From positions 1-64,000 of the forward strand of contig JAOALB010000056.1 in assembly GCA_025331125.1 (NCBI GenBank): a stretch of 64,000 nucleotides of DNA, in the 5' to 3' direction. The stretch comes from Mycogone perniciosa. Lineage: Eukaryota > Ascomycota > Sordariomycetes > Hypocreales > Hypocreaceae. Position 1 is the first letter of the stretch; every line of letters begins with the position of its first letter. The notes below the pieces were generated by a model, which saw nothing but the letters and a program-made list of their open reading frames with translations, did not search any database and had not been told where the DNA came from. The translations under genes and the position numbers were made by a program. This document shows positions 25,918 to 38,816 of the stretch, in pieces.

Positions 25918-28705
25918 TTTAGGAATATCCAGGAGTATAGGTAGGGATTTAACTGCTGCCTATACCTGCTTAGATAGGTCCTTTATCTGTTGTAAGTCTT
26001 TAATTGTAAGTTCGAAATTGCTGATATCTTTATATATTAGGTTATCTTTAAGTTTTTAGATTATTAGTTTATTATTTTTAAGTATACTGATATTATGCTT
26101 TTTATCTATATAGTTTCTTTATATATAATATAGGCTTAGTCTGCAGTGCAATTAAAACATTAAAACGTTAATTTATTAATATTTCTATTAAAATGTGAAT
26201 TAAGCGAGTTTATTAAAATGAGTTTCATATAATATTGATTTAACTAAGCTTTTTAATTAAATTAATTTAAATTAATATTTATTTTATTTACTTTACTATT
26301 ACTGCTAAAAATATATTATCCCCTTATAAGTTATTCTATTAAGGAAAATAATAAAGGCTAATAAGCTAGCTATTACTATAGTTACTAGTATAGTATTTGG
26401 CTTAATATATTATAGCCTTTTTTATTAAAATTTACTAGTATTTCTCTATTTCTGCTATTATACTATTAATTATAGACTGTTTTACTATATAATAGCCCTT
26501 TCCTTTAACTTTAAAAGCTAAATATATAGTCTAATATATAGGCGTAGCTTTATAACCTTTATATAAAGTCGCCATATTAGTCGATTATATATCTAAAATA
26601 TTACCGCTTTATTAGTTTATAAGGTATATATTTTAACTAAATATATAACTGTTATAGTAAACCTATTAACTAAATTGCTTTATATATATTCTTTATAGTT
26701 ATATATTATTATATTTAACTCCTTTTATATTTAATTTAGATTTATTTTAAATCTATTAATAAATCTATTAAGTCATTAATATAAAGTAAATCGTCTTCTG
26801 TATTTCTTTATCTATTATATTATTCATTAACTCTAATACTATTTTATAACTTTTCTATATAATAAAAGGGATATACTTTCGCGAATTTCCTTTATATAAC
26901 CTATTCTAGTATAAATAGTAAAAGGCGTTTATAAATAATATTACATTTCTATAAGTACACTATTATTTGTAAAAAATAATCTCTTTATAATTATCTCTAT
27001 ATTTATTTTAGCTATTATACTATATATTGTAGTATTTATCTTTTAATTAAAAGCTATATTGCTAATACTGTAAAAGACTATTTTCTATTAACTACCTATT
27101 ACGTGTATTATAGTAATAACAGTTTTATTATATATCTGCGCAGTAGGTATATAAAGACTATAATAGGCTTTTATTCTTTCTCTTTAAAATATTATATATA
27201 TTTAAGCTACAATCTTTTAGTTGTTAAGACTTTTAATAATATAAGCTTTAATATTTAATTATAATATTTTTATTTTTATTTTAGTTTTTTAAGTTATTTT
27301 TTAAGTTTATAAAATATTAATAAAATTTTATTATAGAAATATTATAGTTATTTAAAGCCTATAAAAGCTTTTCTTTATTATTACAATAAATTAACTATAT
27401 TAAATATAAGGAAAAGAGTAATTATTTATTTAAATACGTATTGCCTAAACTTTTATAAAAATTAGCTTTATTTATATTATTAAATTAATTAATATTATAT
27501 AAGCTAGAGACTTTTAATTTTGAAAGTAGATTATCTCTCCGCCTAATATTATAAGCTTTTTTATATTATAAAGATAACCCTATAATATTTCAATTACTTA
27601 TAAGGCAAGTTTAGTAAAAGTATATAAGCTAGTCTTTAATAAAGGAATCTAAATATAATATCTATCTTTTTTAATTTTATTTTATTTAAAATATCTAATA
27701 ACAAAATTAAGACTAATATATTTTTACATCTACAGTAAAGTTACTGTTATTAAATAGCAGTAAATCTAAACCTATATTTAATAAAAGTAAAGTATATAGT
27801 TTTAATATTATAGTAAATATTAATTAAACTATAAAAAGTAATATAAAAGACTGCAGGATTTAAAAGCCTAAATTTCTTTTTATATATTAATAAAAATTAA
27901 TTACTAATAGATTTAAAAAAAAAGGTATTAAATAATATTAATTATATTAAAAGACTTTTTCTGCAAACTATATTAATAATACTTTTATTAATTAAAGCAG
28001 CAGCTATTATATTTATATTCCCTTTAAAGTGATGAAAGCAAAAACTACTACTATTAAATCTTGCCTCTTTAAGCTAGCCTATATATATTATATACGAAAT
28101 AATATTAAATATAATCTAGTCTATAATAAAGGTAAGACTTTAAGCTAATGCTTTTATAACTATATATTAGCCTTTCATTTAGCGATAGCTTTAATGCAGC
28201 CTTTTATATATAAGGTTATTAAAGATTTACTATATTAATAGAATAGTGTATCTTTTTTTATTAACTTTTATAATGCTTATTTAATTATATAAATTAATTT
28301 ATTAAAATTATTATTTTAATTTGCTAGATATATATTATTTATCTATTCCTATAGGTACTATTTAATATAGCTTAAAAGTTAATTGAATTCTATAGCTATT
28401 AACTATTAAAATAATAAATATTATAAATTATACTACTGCAGGAAAACTAAGATAATTAGAATTAGTTAGGCGGTTTAGATCTGCTTTATTTTAGATGGAG
28501 TATATTATTATTATTTAGCGCTTAAAGCTAGATAGTATTATATACAGTATATTTAAACTTTCTTTACAAGTAAATAGTATTATATACTGCATTAGTCTGC
28601 CCTATATACAATAAAAAGTATAAAATTCCTATTAATTATTTAGTTATTATCCTCTACTACACAAACTAGCAACAGCATAAGCTGTTGCCAGGCACGTTTA
28701 TGCCA
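25898..28705 (-). mobile_element. Family A transposable element, copy 3, minus strand, truncated
   Basis: In reverse complement this is colinear with 38,817-41,930. The terminal sequence TGGCATAAACGTGCC starts at 28,705, followed by the AACAGC...GCTGTT hairpin. The first 100 bp carry an internal deletion relative to the other copies. The match continues through the shared block at 26,540-26,720 and ends near 25,920, the same internal position at which the other copies lose similarity. The portion near 25,920-26,170 keeps a nearly open minus-strand frame, but I could not assign the peptide to a known family. Confidence 0.75.
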
Positions 28706-28930
28706 AGCCATAATACTATAATAGCAATATTATTAGCGCTAATATTAGCGCTATTATTAAGAATAAAATCCTGTAAAAAAGAGATTAAATTATTAAAAGA
28801 ATTGAATAGAGGAAATAGTAGCAGAGGTAAGATTTTACAGTTAGGTTTAGGCAAATCCAGCAGCTTTAAAGGCAACTATAGCCGGCTATAGTTTTTACCA
28901 TTAAGACTAAGGCGTTTAATAAACTTAAAG
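28666..28930. pseudogene. Remnant open frames, probably a transposon fragment
   Basis: Opposed frames of 69 aa (minus, 28,666-28,875) and 68 aa (plus, 28,685-28,891) survive here because the stretch has somewhat higher GC than its surroundings. The plus frame has a charged, coil-like stretch containing KSCKKEIKLLKELNRG. Both overlap the terminal repeat of family A copy 3, so neither is likely to be a native gene. The DNA may belong to the element that family A inserted into. No function can be assigned. Confidence 0.35.
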
Positions 28931-29077
28931 CCACTTATCTCTTTAAACTAAGTTAATAGAGGGTTAATAAAGATATTTATTATTATTATAGCGCTAAAAT
29001 ATTATTATAAATATTATTGCAGGTAGTGTATAAACTATCTATATAAATAGCCATTTTTGTCTATATAAATAGCACTA
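28930..29077 (-). mobile_element. Family C MITE remnant, copy 3, inverted and deleted
   Basis: The segment reads, on the opposite strand, like the left half of the MITE at 16,270-16,711. It has an AAAGCCACTTATCTCTTTA-like block, then GTTAATAGAGGGTTAATA. It then skips to the end motif, a pair of CTATATAAATAG blocks at about 29,037-29,070. About 100-130 bp of the interior are missing. Confidence 0.7.
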
Positions 29078-31490
29078 CTTATAATATAAGCTTTATTTTA
29101 TTTACTTTTATTTAAACATTAACCTAATAATCGAAGGTAAAATAAAATGATTTATTAATTACATATTTTATAATTTAAACCTTCAAGTAATAGTTAAAAA
29201 GGAAATTATATCCCTTTTTATTTTACTGCTATATATACTTTTTAATAGTTAAAGCTAATTTATATTCATTAGTTAGCTTACTAAAGCTATATGTCTTAAC
29301 TAAGACGATATTTATATCACCTAGTAATAATTGCTCTAAATAGATGTAATACTATATATGATTCTATGTTTCTTTAATTTAAGTGTTATCTTTTATCTCT
29401 TATTATTACAAAATATAAAACGAAAATATTTAATTGAATTATTAAAATGAATGAATATATTCTACTTATATTGATGATATTTATTTATATATAGTTTTGA
29501 GTAATATTAATTATAAATTTTACTACTTATATTTATTCATTTCAATGATTCATTTATATATTACTATTTTGTTCACTTATAAGCTAAAAACTATAAAACC
29601 TTTTAAATAATATATAATAATACTTTTTAAAAAATAAATAAATAAGTTTAGTTAATTAAATTGATAAAACTTAAACTTGTATTATTTTTATTTAATACCA
29701 AAGAATTTAAAGTAATTAAAATTTATAATATTAATTATATAATATTTTATAGTCTAATATATTAAATTAAAGAGATTTATAAAGTTAAGACAACCTATAA
29801 TAAACTTTCTATCTTATTTTATTTCCTTTATAACTAGTATTATAATATATGATAAAAAAGTATATATAAATTATATTATATTGCATTACAAACTATATGA
29901 ATATAAAATCATCAAAGTATACCTATTCTAATCACAATTATTATAAATAAAGTGAAATAAGATTAAATAATATATCTTATAAATAAGTAAATTATAATAC
30001 TAAAAAGGGTATATTAATATTTACGTATATATATTATATTAATCAAATAACCCTTTTCATGAATAAAGGTATATTGATTATTATAATAGCTTTTAAAGCT
30101 ATAAATGCTGTTATTTTAATTTATTTTGTTATTAAATTTGAAAATATAAAATAAAATTAATATAAAACTAATTGTATTAAAATTTATTCAAACTTTAAAT
30201 CATTCAAATTATAAAATTATAAGCTTTCATTTACATGAAAATATTATATAAGAACGTAATAATAAAGGAAATAAAGTATTTATATAATTATTATTAAAAT
30301 AAAACTTTTCAATAATTATTTTAAAAAAAGGTAATATTATAAATTAAAAGTTTAGGAAAAGAATTTAATATTAATTTGATAATAATTATAATTATACATA
30401 TAATTTATCTATTAATGATATGAATATTTATTAATTAAAGCTAATTAACTTTAAGCTTTTTTCTAATGTAAAATAAATAATCTTAAATCCCCTTTTTACA
30501 TTATATCTTCAAGGCTAGCCCTTTCATATATATATCAAAAGTTTATATAAATATAGATTCATAGTATTATTGTACTTTTCAATACTTTAAACAATTATAT
30601 TTATAAATATCAATTTATATGTATATTTAGATTGATATGTACATAGCCTTATAGTAATATAATATATTAAGCTTATTATAATCCAATATATTATTAGATT
30701 TAAAACTCTATATTATATATATTAAAAAACTTAAAGACTCTGAATAAGAAAAGTTCTATTATTAAACGTAATTATAAAAAACATTATATTAATTTAAAAG
30801 CTTAAAGGAAGTATTTTATAACTATATAATTAATATCATTTATTAATTTTAAAAACAATATATTATAAGTATAAGCATTTATATTTATATAAAACAGGTT
30901 TTATATTACTTGTAAGTAAAGTTAATTTATCTTAATATTATTTATTATTTATTCATTCCAATAAATATATTTAATAAAAAATGATTTAAATTTACAACTC
31001 TTTTACTATTATAATAATTTTAACTTTAATGATATTATAATAACCCTTTATAAATCGTTTATTACTTATTGTGCTTTTTAAAGTAAAAAAATTAATTTTA
31101 TTAAATTAAACGTAATTTACTTAACACAAATTATAATAAAAAGCTATTCAATATTACATAATATTTAATAGTTTATCTAGACTTTCATTAAATCTATGAT
31201 CATAATATTAAGTTTAAAGTCAAAATTAATATTTATATTCAATATTATAAAATAACATATATATTTTATTAATGCTCATAACCCTTTATTTTTATATAAT
31301 CTTTATATACTTATACATATAAATAAGATTTTATTTTATTTAATATACTGTTCGAACTCTTTGATGTAAATAATAATATATGAACTTACATAATAATAAA
31401 ACATGATTATTTGAAAGATATTGTTACTTTTTTAATTATAGTTTATTTAAATATTAAACTTCTAATATATGATACTATTTAAAATGAACT
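29078..31490 (+). repeat. Family F direct repeat, copy 1
   Basis: The segment from about 30,120 onward matches 36,930-38,530 in the same orientation. For example, the block at 30,196-30,240 (CATTCAAATTATAAAATTATAA) matches 36,980-37,010, and the block at 30,470-30,545 (AAATAAATAATCTTAAATCC) matches 37,650-37,710. The two copies differ by a family C MITE present only in the second. The part before 30,120 is AT-rich with no recognised match. No coding frame is visible. Confidence 0.6.
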
Positions 31491-31534
31491 TATTGAAAGA
31501 TAGAAATATAATTACAAATATGAAAATATTATAA

Positions 31535-33850
31535 TATAAGTTAAATATATAAATAAAAGTTAATTAAAATCCTTTATAGAATATAGCTTTATAGATTTAT
31601 AATTTTGCTGCTCATTAAGGTCTTTTTATATATTAAATCTTTAAAGCTATTACCATTTAATTTTGTAGCCTGCTTATATTACCTATAGCTACGATAAATA
31701 TCAACTAAATATCTTAATAATCTTAATACTTTAAGTTAGAGTTATAATAATTTAATTAAATAATTTGAAAAAAGTTAATTAATATTTTATTTAATAAAAA
31801 GGGGACAACAAAGAAAATATTTTACTATTACTATTTATAAACTTTATAGACTTTTATAAAAAGCTAAATAAGCTTTCATAATCTTTCATAATCTTTTTAG
31901 TATACTGTTATTATTAAAAGGTTTAGTAATAATAAATCATATCTTTTTAGATTCATAAGTATTTATAAAGTTATATTATAATATATAAACTATAGCTATA
32001 TTACTATTACTTTAACCATTATTAAAATTATCTAGAAGTATTTTTATTAAATATTTAAGGGCTATTATACTTATAGTTAATATATTATAATATCACTTTA
32101 TAAATACATATTATTAATAAATTGATAAGTGTGATTAAAAATAAAAGTATTAAAGTTTAAAAGGTAAATCTTATTATATATAAATTATTTAAAGTATTAT
32201 AAGTTTACTTTGAAATATATTATGTATATAATAATAATTAATAGTTGCAGTAAAAAGGGTTTATATATATAATTACTATTTAAACTTTTATTTGAGTATT
32301 TTAATTTAATATTATGTAATATAATATTAAATATAATAAGAGAATTATATTATATATACGTTTAAAAATGATTTTTATATCAAATAATATGAAAGTATTT
32401 TTAGGGTTTTTAACTTTAATACTATATAGAAAATTAATTAATTGCTAATTTTAAATTGGTTTTATATTTAATTTAATATATATAAACAATAAAATGGCTA
32501 TTAATAACTTTATTGATAATTTCATTACGTTTATTAATAAATTAAATTATTTAAATTAATAGTTATTATTATAAATTTAAAATTCATATTTAAAAATACC
32601 TTTAAAAAGGTTTTTGTTATATATAATACTACAATTATATCTTTTATATTAATGTTAATATATAGGTTAAACCTTACTTATAAAAACAGACTTTAATAAT
32701 AATAGTAACTTTAGTAATTCTATTAGGTTGCATAAATCTAATAAAATATTATATTCTTAACTATTATAATTTTAATTTATAAATTAATAATATAATGAAA
32801 ACTATATATAAAGATTTAAAGGTTTATTTATTAATAAGTATAATAAACGTTTTATATTTTTATAATAGTTTTGGAAAAATATTAAAAATTAGAAAAAATA
32901 TATATAGCTAATAAATTAGAAACATAATAATCAAAGTATAAAATAAATATTCTATTTATAAATAAGTTAATAGTATCAATATTATAGTTATATGTTATAT
33001 TATAGTACTTGTTTTATACTACTCTTATTTTACTTCAATTATAATATAAAAACAAGTTTAATTCAATATCAAGATTTTTTTATATCAACTACTTTATATA
33101 GTAATATATATTACATTTAGTTATATTATTTTTGACAAAACTTGTAATTTGAATATTACTTTTTATAATTAATCTCTGTTTACTATAATAGCTTTAAAAG
33201 CCATTAAACATTATTTAAGTATTATTAAAACCTTTTTAGCTAGCTTTATATCCTTGAAAGTAATAACTTTATATTACCTTTCAGCTTTAATTTACTCATA
33301 CTGCTTTTAATCTGAATACTGAATTTAGAATTATATACTTTAAATTAATTCTATTAATTTTAATAATTGAATTAAAATAAAAGTTTAAAGATTATAAAAT
33401 TAAATATTCATATATATTAAGCCCTTTTATAATTTGAAGTAAATAAACTATGAATATTATAAAAGCTATAGCCTATTGTATAGAGCAATAAAGGAATCTA
33501 AATATTATAGTTTTTATAAAATTAAAGTCAAAATAAAGTTATAATAGCTGTATTATAGGCTTTTGAAAATAATAATTAAAGTTAATTATAACGTTAACCT
33601 TATAATTAACTTGATAATTAAAGTATATTTTTATTATAGTCCTTATAATAAAATAATATAATGATAAAACTTAAAAAGGTTGTTTTAACTATATAAAATA
33701 ATAAAGTATAAGCTATATAGAGGAGTATATCAAAGGGCTAAAGTATATATAGTTATTATATTAATAAATATACAGTCTTGATTCAACATTTCATATAATC
33801 AATCCACAATAACATAATTATATATCCTTTGATATATATAGTAATTCTCC
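31535..33850 (+). mobile_element. Family B DNA transposon, copy lacking its left end
   Basis: This is colinear with 6,840-9,759 of the fuller copy, with internal shortening. Matching blocks include the TTATAGATTTATAATTTTGCTGC region at 31,590-31,615 (6,915-6,940 in the fuller copy) and the TATAATTAACTTGATAATTAAAG region near 33,600. The right end is a degraded TATATATAGTAATTCTC at about 33,835-33,850. The left inverted end is missing, so the copy was truncated, perhaps at the junction with family F. Confidence 0.7.
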
Positions 33851-34039
33851 GGTTTTTAATATTTAACTTTAATAGTAATATTAATATTATAGACTAAGAG
33901 CTTAGGTAAAGGAATTTAGCACCTGCTTAATTTGGTTACAGCTATATATATAACTTATACGCTAATTATATAAATTGCTGTTATTTAAAGCCAGCCAGCT
34001 GTAAGCTTTTTTCCTTTCTTTTTTAGTAATAAATGAATA
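33851..34039. other. Short AT-rich gap between two transposons
   Basis: About 190 bp of mixed composition, with some GC around 33,895-34,010, lies between the end of a family B copy and the left inverted repeat of element D. No feature was recognised. Confidence 0.4.
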
Positions 34040-36672
34040 CCTATTAGTGGGTCCTCTAGAAACCAACTATTAAACTTCGCCTAACAGTTAACTATAAAAG
34101 TCCTAATATAGTATAAAAGTTTAGTATATTTAACTACTACCTGCATTTATTTTAGTTATAGATAAATTTATATATACTTAAAATAATAATATATACTATT
34201 TTAACTATTAAAACTTATCTGCATTAAAAATAACTATTAACTTTACTATATTTAAAGCTATAATAGCTATTTTATAAAACTATAAATAACCTCTTTATTA
34301 TAGTATTAAAGAACCTTTTTCTTTTTATACTGTTACTATTCAATACTGCATTAATATATTAAATATATAAAGGGCAATTACCTTTATTAATTAGCTAAAA
34401 CCTTTCCTTCATATTAATAGTTAACTATAGGCTGTTATAAATAATAAAGATAGTTTCGTTATTATATTTTTTACTGGCTTTAATAAAGCAGTTTTCCTGC
34501 TATTAAAGCGCAAATTATTAATATAGTTAATTAACTTCAATAATAATAAAGGTTAAAGTATGGAAAACCTGTATTAAAGCTATAAAGAAGTCTTGTAAAG
34601 CTTTGAAGATATCTAGTATTAAGAATTTAATGCCTTTTTCTAAAAACTTTAAAAAGATTATTAAAGAATATTAAATTAATCCTCTAAAGTATTAAAATAA
34701 AAGTAAATACAGTATTTATATTAACTGTCTTTAAAATAAATTTACATTATTATTATTCAAATAAGATACTTATAATAATCTACAGTTTTTAATTTAAATA
34801 ATAAAGAGTTTTATATATTTATCGCTTTAATTAATATTAAAGGTAAATATATTTTACTTTAATTTATATTTAAAACTTCTTAAATTGAAAATTAAATAAA
34901 GGTTTAAGCTAATAAAATGTTTATATTACTTAATTAGATATTAGCTTTAATAATAGTAAAATAACTTTTAACTTTATTATATTAATATTTAACTTTAAAA
35001 GAGATTTATATCACTAAAGAAATTATCTTTTCTTTTAAAGAATAGTTTAAACATAATATATAGCTAAAAAAAAGGTAAAAAATAATATTTATATCTTTAT
35101 AAAATACTTTTAATTTAATAGTTAAATAAAGAAAAGATATATTAACTTTCAATTATTAATAGCTTTATAAATTATATATTATTTACATTTATTTAATGTT
35201 ATATCAATTTCTATGTTTTATTATAATTCTGTTACTTTATTTAATATATATTTTTTAGCCTTTTAATATCAAGGTTTTTCAGCTATTAAAAATATATATT
35301 AAAAGGTATTATAGTAATTGCTTTTTAAAAGCAACTTTACTTTCTCTTATTTTAAGTTTATATATACTTTTTAAGCTATTTATAAAAAGGCATTTACTAT
35401 ATATAACATTATGTTAAAGTTTTAAAAAAACTAAAATAATCCCTTTTAACTATAAACCTACTATATAATAAACTTTAAGTAAATAATAAAAAAAGCAAAA
35501 AGCTATAAATTTGACTTATAGTTCATTACTTTTAAAAAATAATTCATTGTATTGAATAGTATATAGTATATAATATATATATATATAATGAATATAATAT
35601 TATTTCAAGTTTATTAACTTATAAAGGCTTCTATTAAATAAGCCTTTTAGTAATAAAAGCCATTACTTTAATATTATATGTTAATTACTTTATTATTAAT
35701 TAAATGCAGTAAATTAAGAAGTTTATTAATAAAAGGAAATGCAGTAAAATTATATAATTAGCTAGCTGGTTTATTACTGCTTTTAGCTTTAAGTAAATCT
35801 GCTAGTAAAATACTGCTTTTTAAATAAAGAATATAAAAAAGTAAAGAAAAATAGCAGCTGTAAAAGGCTTAATATTATATTAAGATTGAAATATAAAAAT
35901 TCAAAGTATAGTAAAAGGAAAATGAATTTAATAGTGCTATTAATGTAAAGAAAAGTATATTATTCAAAAAATAGCTTAAAGTTATAGAAAACGATTAAAT
36001 GTTTAATTATTTTAAAGTCAGTAATAGAAACTATATTTAACTCCTTAACTTTAAAGAGGATCCTTTTACTATTAATATAGGATAAACTCTTATTATTAAA
36101 ATAATAGTTTAATAAACTATATGATAACCTATTATCTTTAACTAGATATTAAATGCCTTTCAAAGAAATAAAAGTCATAGCTTTATTAATATTAGACTTA
36201 GCCCCTTTGATAACGACGATAATAATAACAACAATAATGAGCTGATATAAGAGCTAATATAAAAGCCGATAAAAGAGCCGATATAACTACTAAAGAAAAG
36301 TTATTATTAATATCCCGTTATCGCTACCAGCTAGCTACTTTAAGAACTATATCGAGATGCCTTTATCGCCAATACTGCCACCTCTTCCTCTATGAAATAG
36401 GGAGCGCTATAAAAATATAATATAAGAGATAGCTTAATGGCGGGCAAGCTGAGAATTAAATGAAGAAATAGCTAGGAAGAAATCAAGCAATCATTATAGA
36501 CTTTAATATACTATAAGAAAATATAAATGATTATTGCGTAAAGAAATATATATATACTTTACCTAAAGCTTTATAGGAAAAAGTATATTAGGCTTTTATG
36601 GTGTATTGGGACTTTTGTGGCTAACTGTTGGGCGAAGTCTAACAGTTGGTTTCCAGAGGACCCACCAACAGG
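34040..36672 (+). mobile_element. Element D, TA-flanked DNA transposon with ~70-bp terminal inverted repeats
   Basis: The left end runs CCTATTAGTGGGTCCTCTAG and onward through ACTTCGCCTAACAGTTA to AAAAGTCCTAATA (about 34,040-34,110). The right end is its inverted counterpart (about 36,602-36,672), which in reverse complement begins CCTGTTGGTGGGTCCTCTGG. A TA dinucleotide flanks both outer ends (34,038-34,039 and 36,673-36,674), consistent with a TA target duplication and so with the Tc1/mariner/Fot1 group. The 2.6-kb length allows one transposase. Its frame is destroyed except near 36,170-36,480, where a hydrophilic, Asn- and Glu-rich plus-strand frame with few stops survives and may be the transposase C terminus. 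Confidence 0.82.
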
Positions 36673-37708
36673 TAATTTTAAGGCCCTTTTTCTATAGTAT
36701 GTATTTGAGGATAGTCTTTTTATATATTTAATAGTTAGATAAAGAATCAGAGTATTTAATTAATAATTTTAATATTTACTCAATAATTAAAATAAGTAAA
36801 TTAAAATTTACTTAATTTGTTAAATTATTTAAAATAAATTTATAATAATTTAAACAAAAAAGCGAAAGTAAAATAATAACTATAAAGTATATAATAGAGA
36901 ATTCATTTAGTATAATTTATTTTATTATTAAAGTTAAATGTTTAAAATAAAGTGAATATAAAATTAAAATTATTTCAAATTATTTCAAATTATAAAATTA
37001 TAAATGTCAATTTTAATTAAAATATTATAAAACAATATAATAATAAAAAATAAATTATTTGTATTATTATGATTTAAGTAAAGATATTAGGTAATTATAA
37101 AAAGAGAATTATAAATTAAAACTTTTAATAAAGAATTTAATATGAAGTAGTGCTATTTATATAGATTGTTTGTGCGCTACCTGCAAAAATCTCCCTACAG
37201 CTCTTTATACTCTGCAACTTAAACTACAGCAATAACACCACTCCAGTAATATTATTAGCGCTGTTATAATAATAAATATTCCTATTAACACTCTATTAAC
37301 TTAATCTAAAAAAATAACCGGCTTTAATTTTATTAAAAAGGGGATTAATAAAATTTTGCTAGTTATATAGTTAGGGGAATAGTTATCCTTTGTATAGGTA
37401 GATAAAGGGGGTAATAAAAATTTATTATTTAATGTAATTTAATATACTATAAATAGCTATTAGAGGAAAAATTAAATTGCAAAATATAAAGAGCTATAGG
37501 GAGATTTTTGCGGGTAGCATATAGACTATTTGTATAAATAGCAAGTTTTATTTATATAGATAGCATAACTTTTAATATTTATTTAATTTAATTACAATTA
37601 TATAAATAAGAATTATTTAAAATTAATTCACTTTAAACTTTTTTTTTTAATCCTAAATAAATAATCTTAAATCCTTTTTTTATATTATATACTTAAAGCT
37701 AATCCTTG

Positions 37709-37739
<31 letters not shown>

Positions 37740-38530
37740 TTCCCTTTTATTAATTAAAACCTTAAAGCTTATTTTAATATTTAAAAAATAAACCGTTTTA
37801 GTCTATATTATATATATTTAATTTTAAAATACCATTTACTGTAAACGATTTTAAATATAAATTCTATTATTAAATACAAAATATATACCTTTTTATATTA
37901 CTTTTATCTTTATATAATAATAATTTATCTTTATAAAATGTAAATCTATTACTCTTTATATATATATAACCTTTAAATTTACTTTACTTTTACTATTACT
38001 TATAGTTTACTATCGAATCTAATATATATTAATAAAGTAATATAAATGAATTATAATACATTAATTATGAAATATATATTATAAAGAGGCCTAAATTTAA
38101 TTTTAAGGAAGCTATTTCTTTTATACTTTTAAAAGTATTTTAATATTTAATATTTAATTGAACATTAATTTAAAGTTTACTTAAAAACGTTTGTTATATA
38201 AGGAAATTAAATTTATTATTATAATATAATTAAAACAGACTTTTAAAGGAAAAAAAGGTGAAAGATTAATTAATAAAGGTAATTAATAAAGAAGTAAAGC
38301 TATATTATAGTATAGTATATATTATAAAGTAGTAATAACTTTAAAACTCTTATTAAGTATATTTTATACTACTATTATCAGGCACTGTTATATTAATTAC
38401 CTTTTTTAAAAATAACTATATTTGTATAGTTTTGTAAAGTTATTAATTTGTATGTTTTATACCTATAACTACCTATAATTATGTAATATTTCTATAGGCT
38501 ATTTATATTAAGTTTTAAAAGGTATTATTT
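36673..38530 (+). repeat. Family F direct repeat, copy 2, with a nested MITE
   Basis: This is colinear with 30,120-31,490 and interrupted by the family C MITE at 37,150-37,577. It contains a (TA)n run at 37,709-37,735. The right end abuts a family B fragment, just as copy 1 abuts a family B copy, so the F+B pair may have been duplicated as a unit. Confidence 0.6.
37150..37577 (+). mobile_element. Family C MITE, copy 2
   Basis: This is the same element as at 16,270-16,711. It carries the GTGCGCTACCTGCAAAAATCTCC block near its left end and the inverted GGGAGATTTTTGCGGGTAGC block near its right end. The central region shares TTAATCTAAA and TATATAGTTAGGG with copy 1. The outer of the two duplicated CTATTTATATAG motifs is missing on the left. 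Family F copy 1 preserves the empty site near 30,365. Confidence 0.85.
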
Positions 38531-38816
38531 TATTAACACTTACTATTTAACTATATATATTTTTATTTATATATAACTTTTAAATTTACGTTACGTTCCT
38601 TACTGCCTATACCTTAATATTAAGATCTAACATATATTAATAGAATAAAATAAATATATTAAAATATGATAATTATAAAAAATATTGTAAAGCGCGCGCA
38701 ACTATATTATTATTAATTTATTATACTTTATATAAAGTCCTTAGTTACTGCTTTTTATTTATTAGCCTAATATATATACCTCGGCCCTTTTATATACTCC
38801 TTTATATAGCCTATAG
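38531..38816 (-). mobile_element. Family B fragment cut by family A
   Basis: In reverse complement this matches the last 290 bp of family B copies, including the CTATTTAACTATATATATTTTTATTTATATATAAC end and the later ACTCCTTTATATAGCCTATAG block. The match stops exactly where family A begins at 38,817, so A inserted into B and B is the older resident at this spot. Confidence 0.78.
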
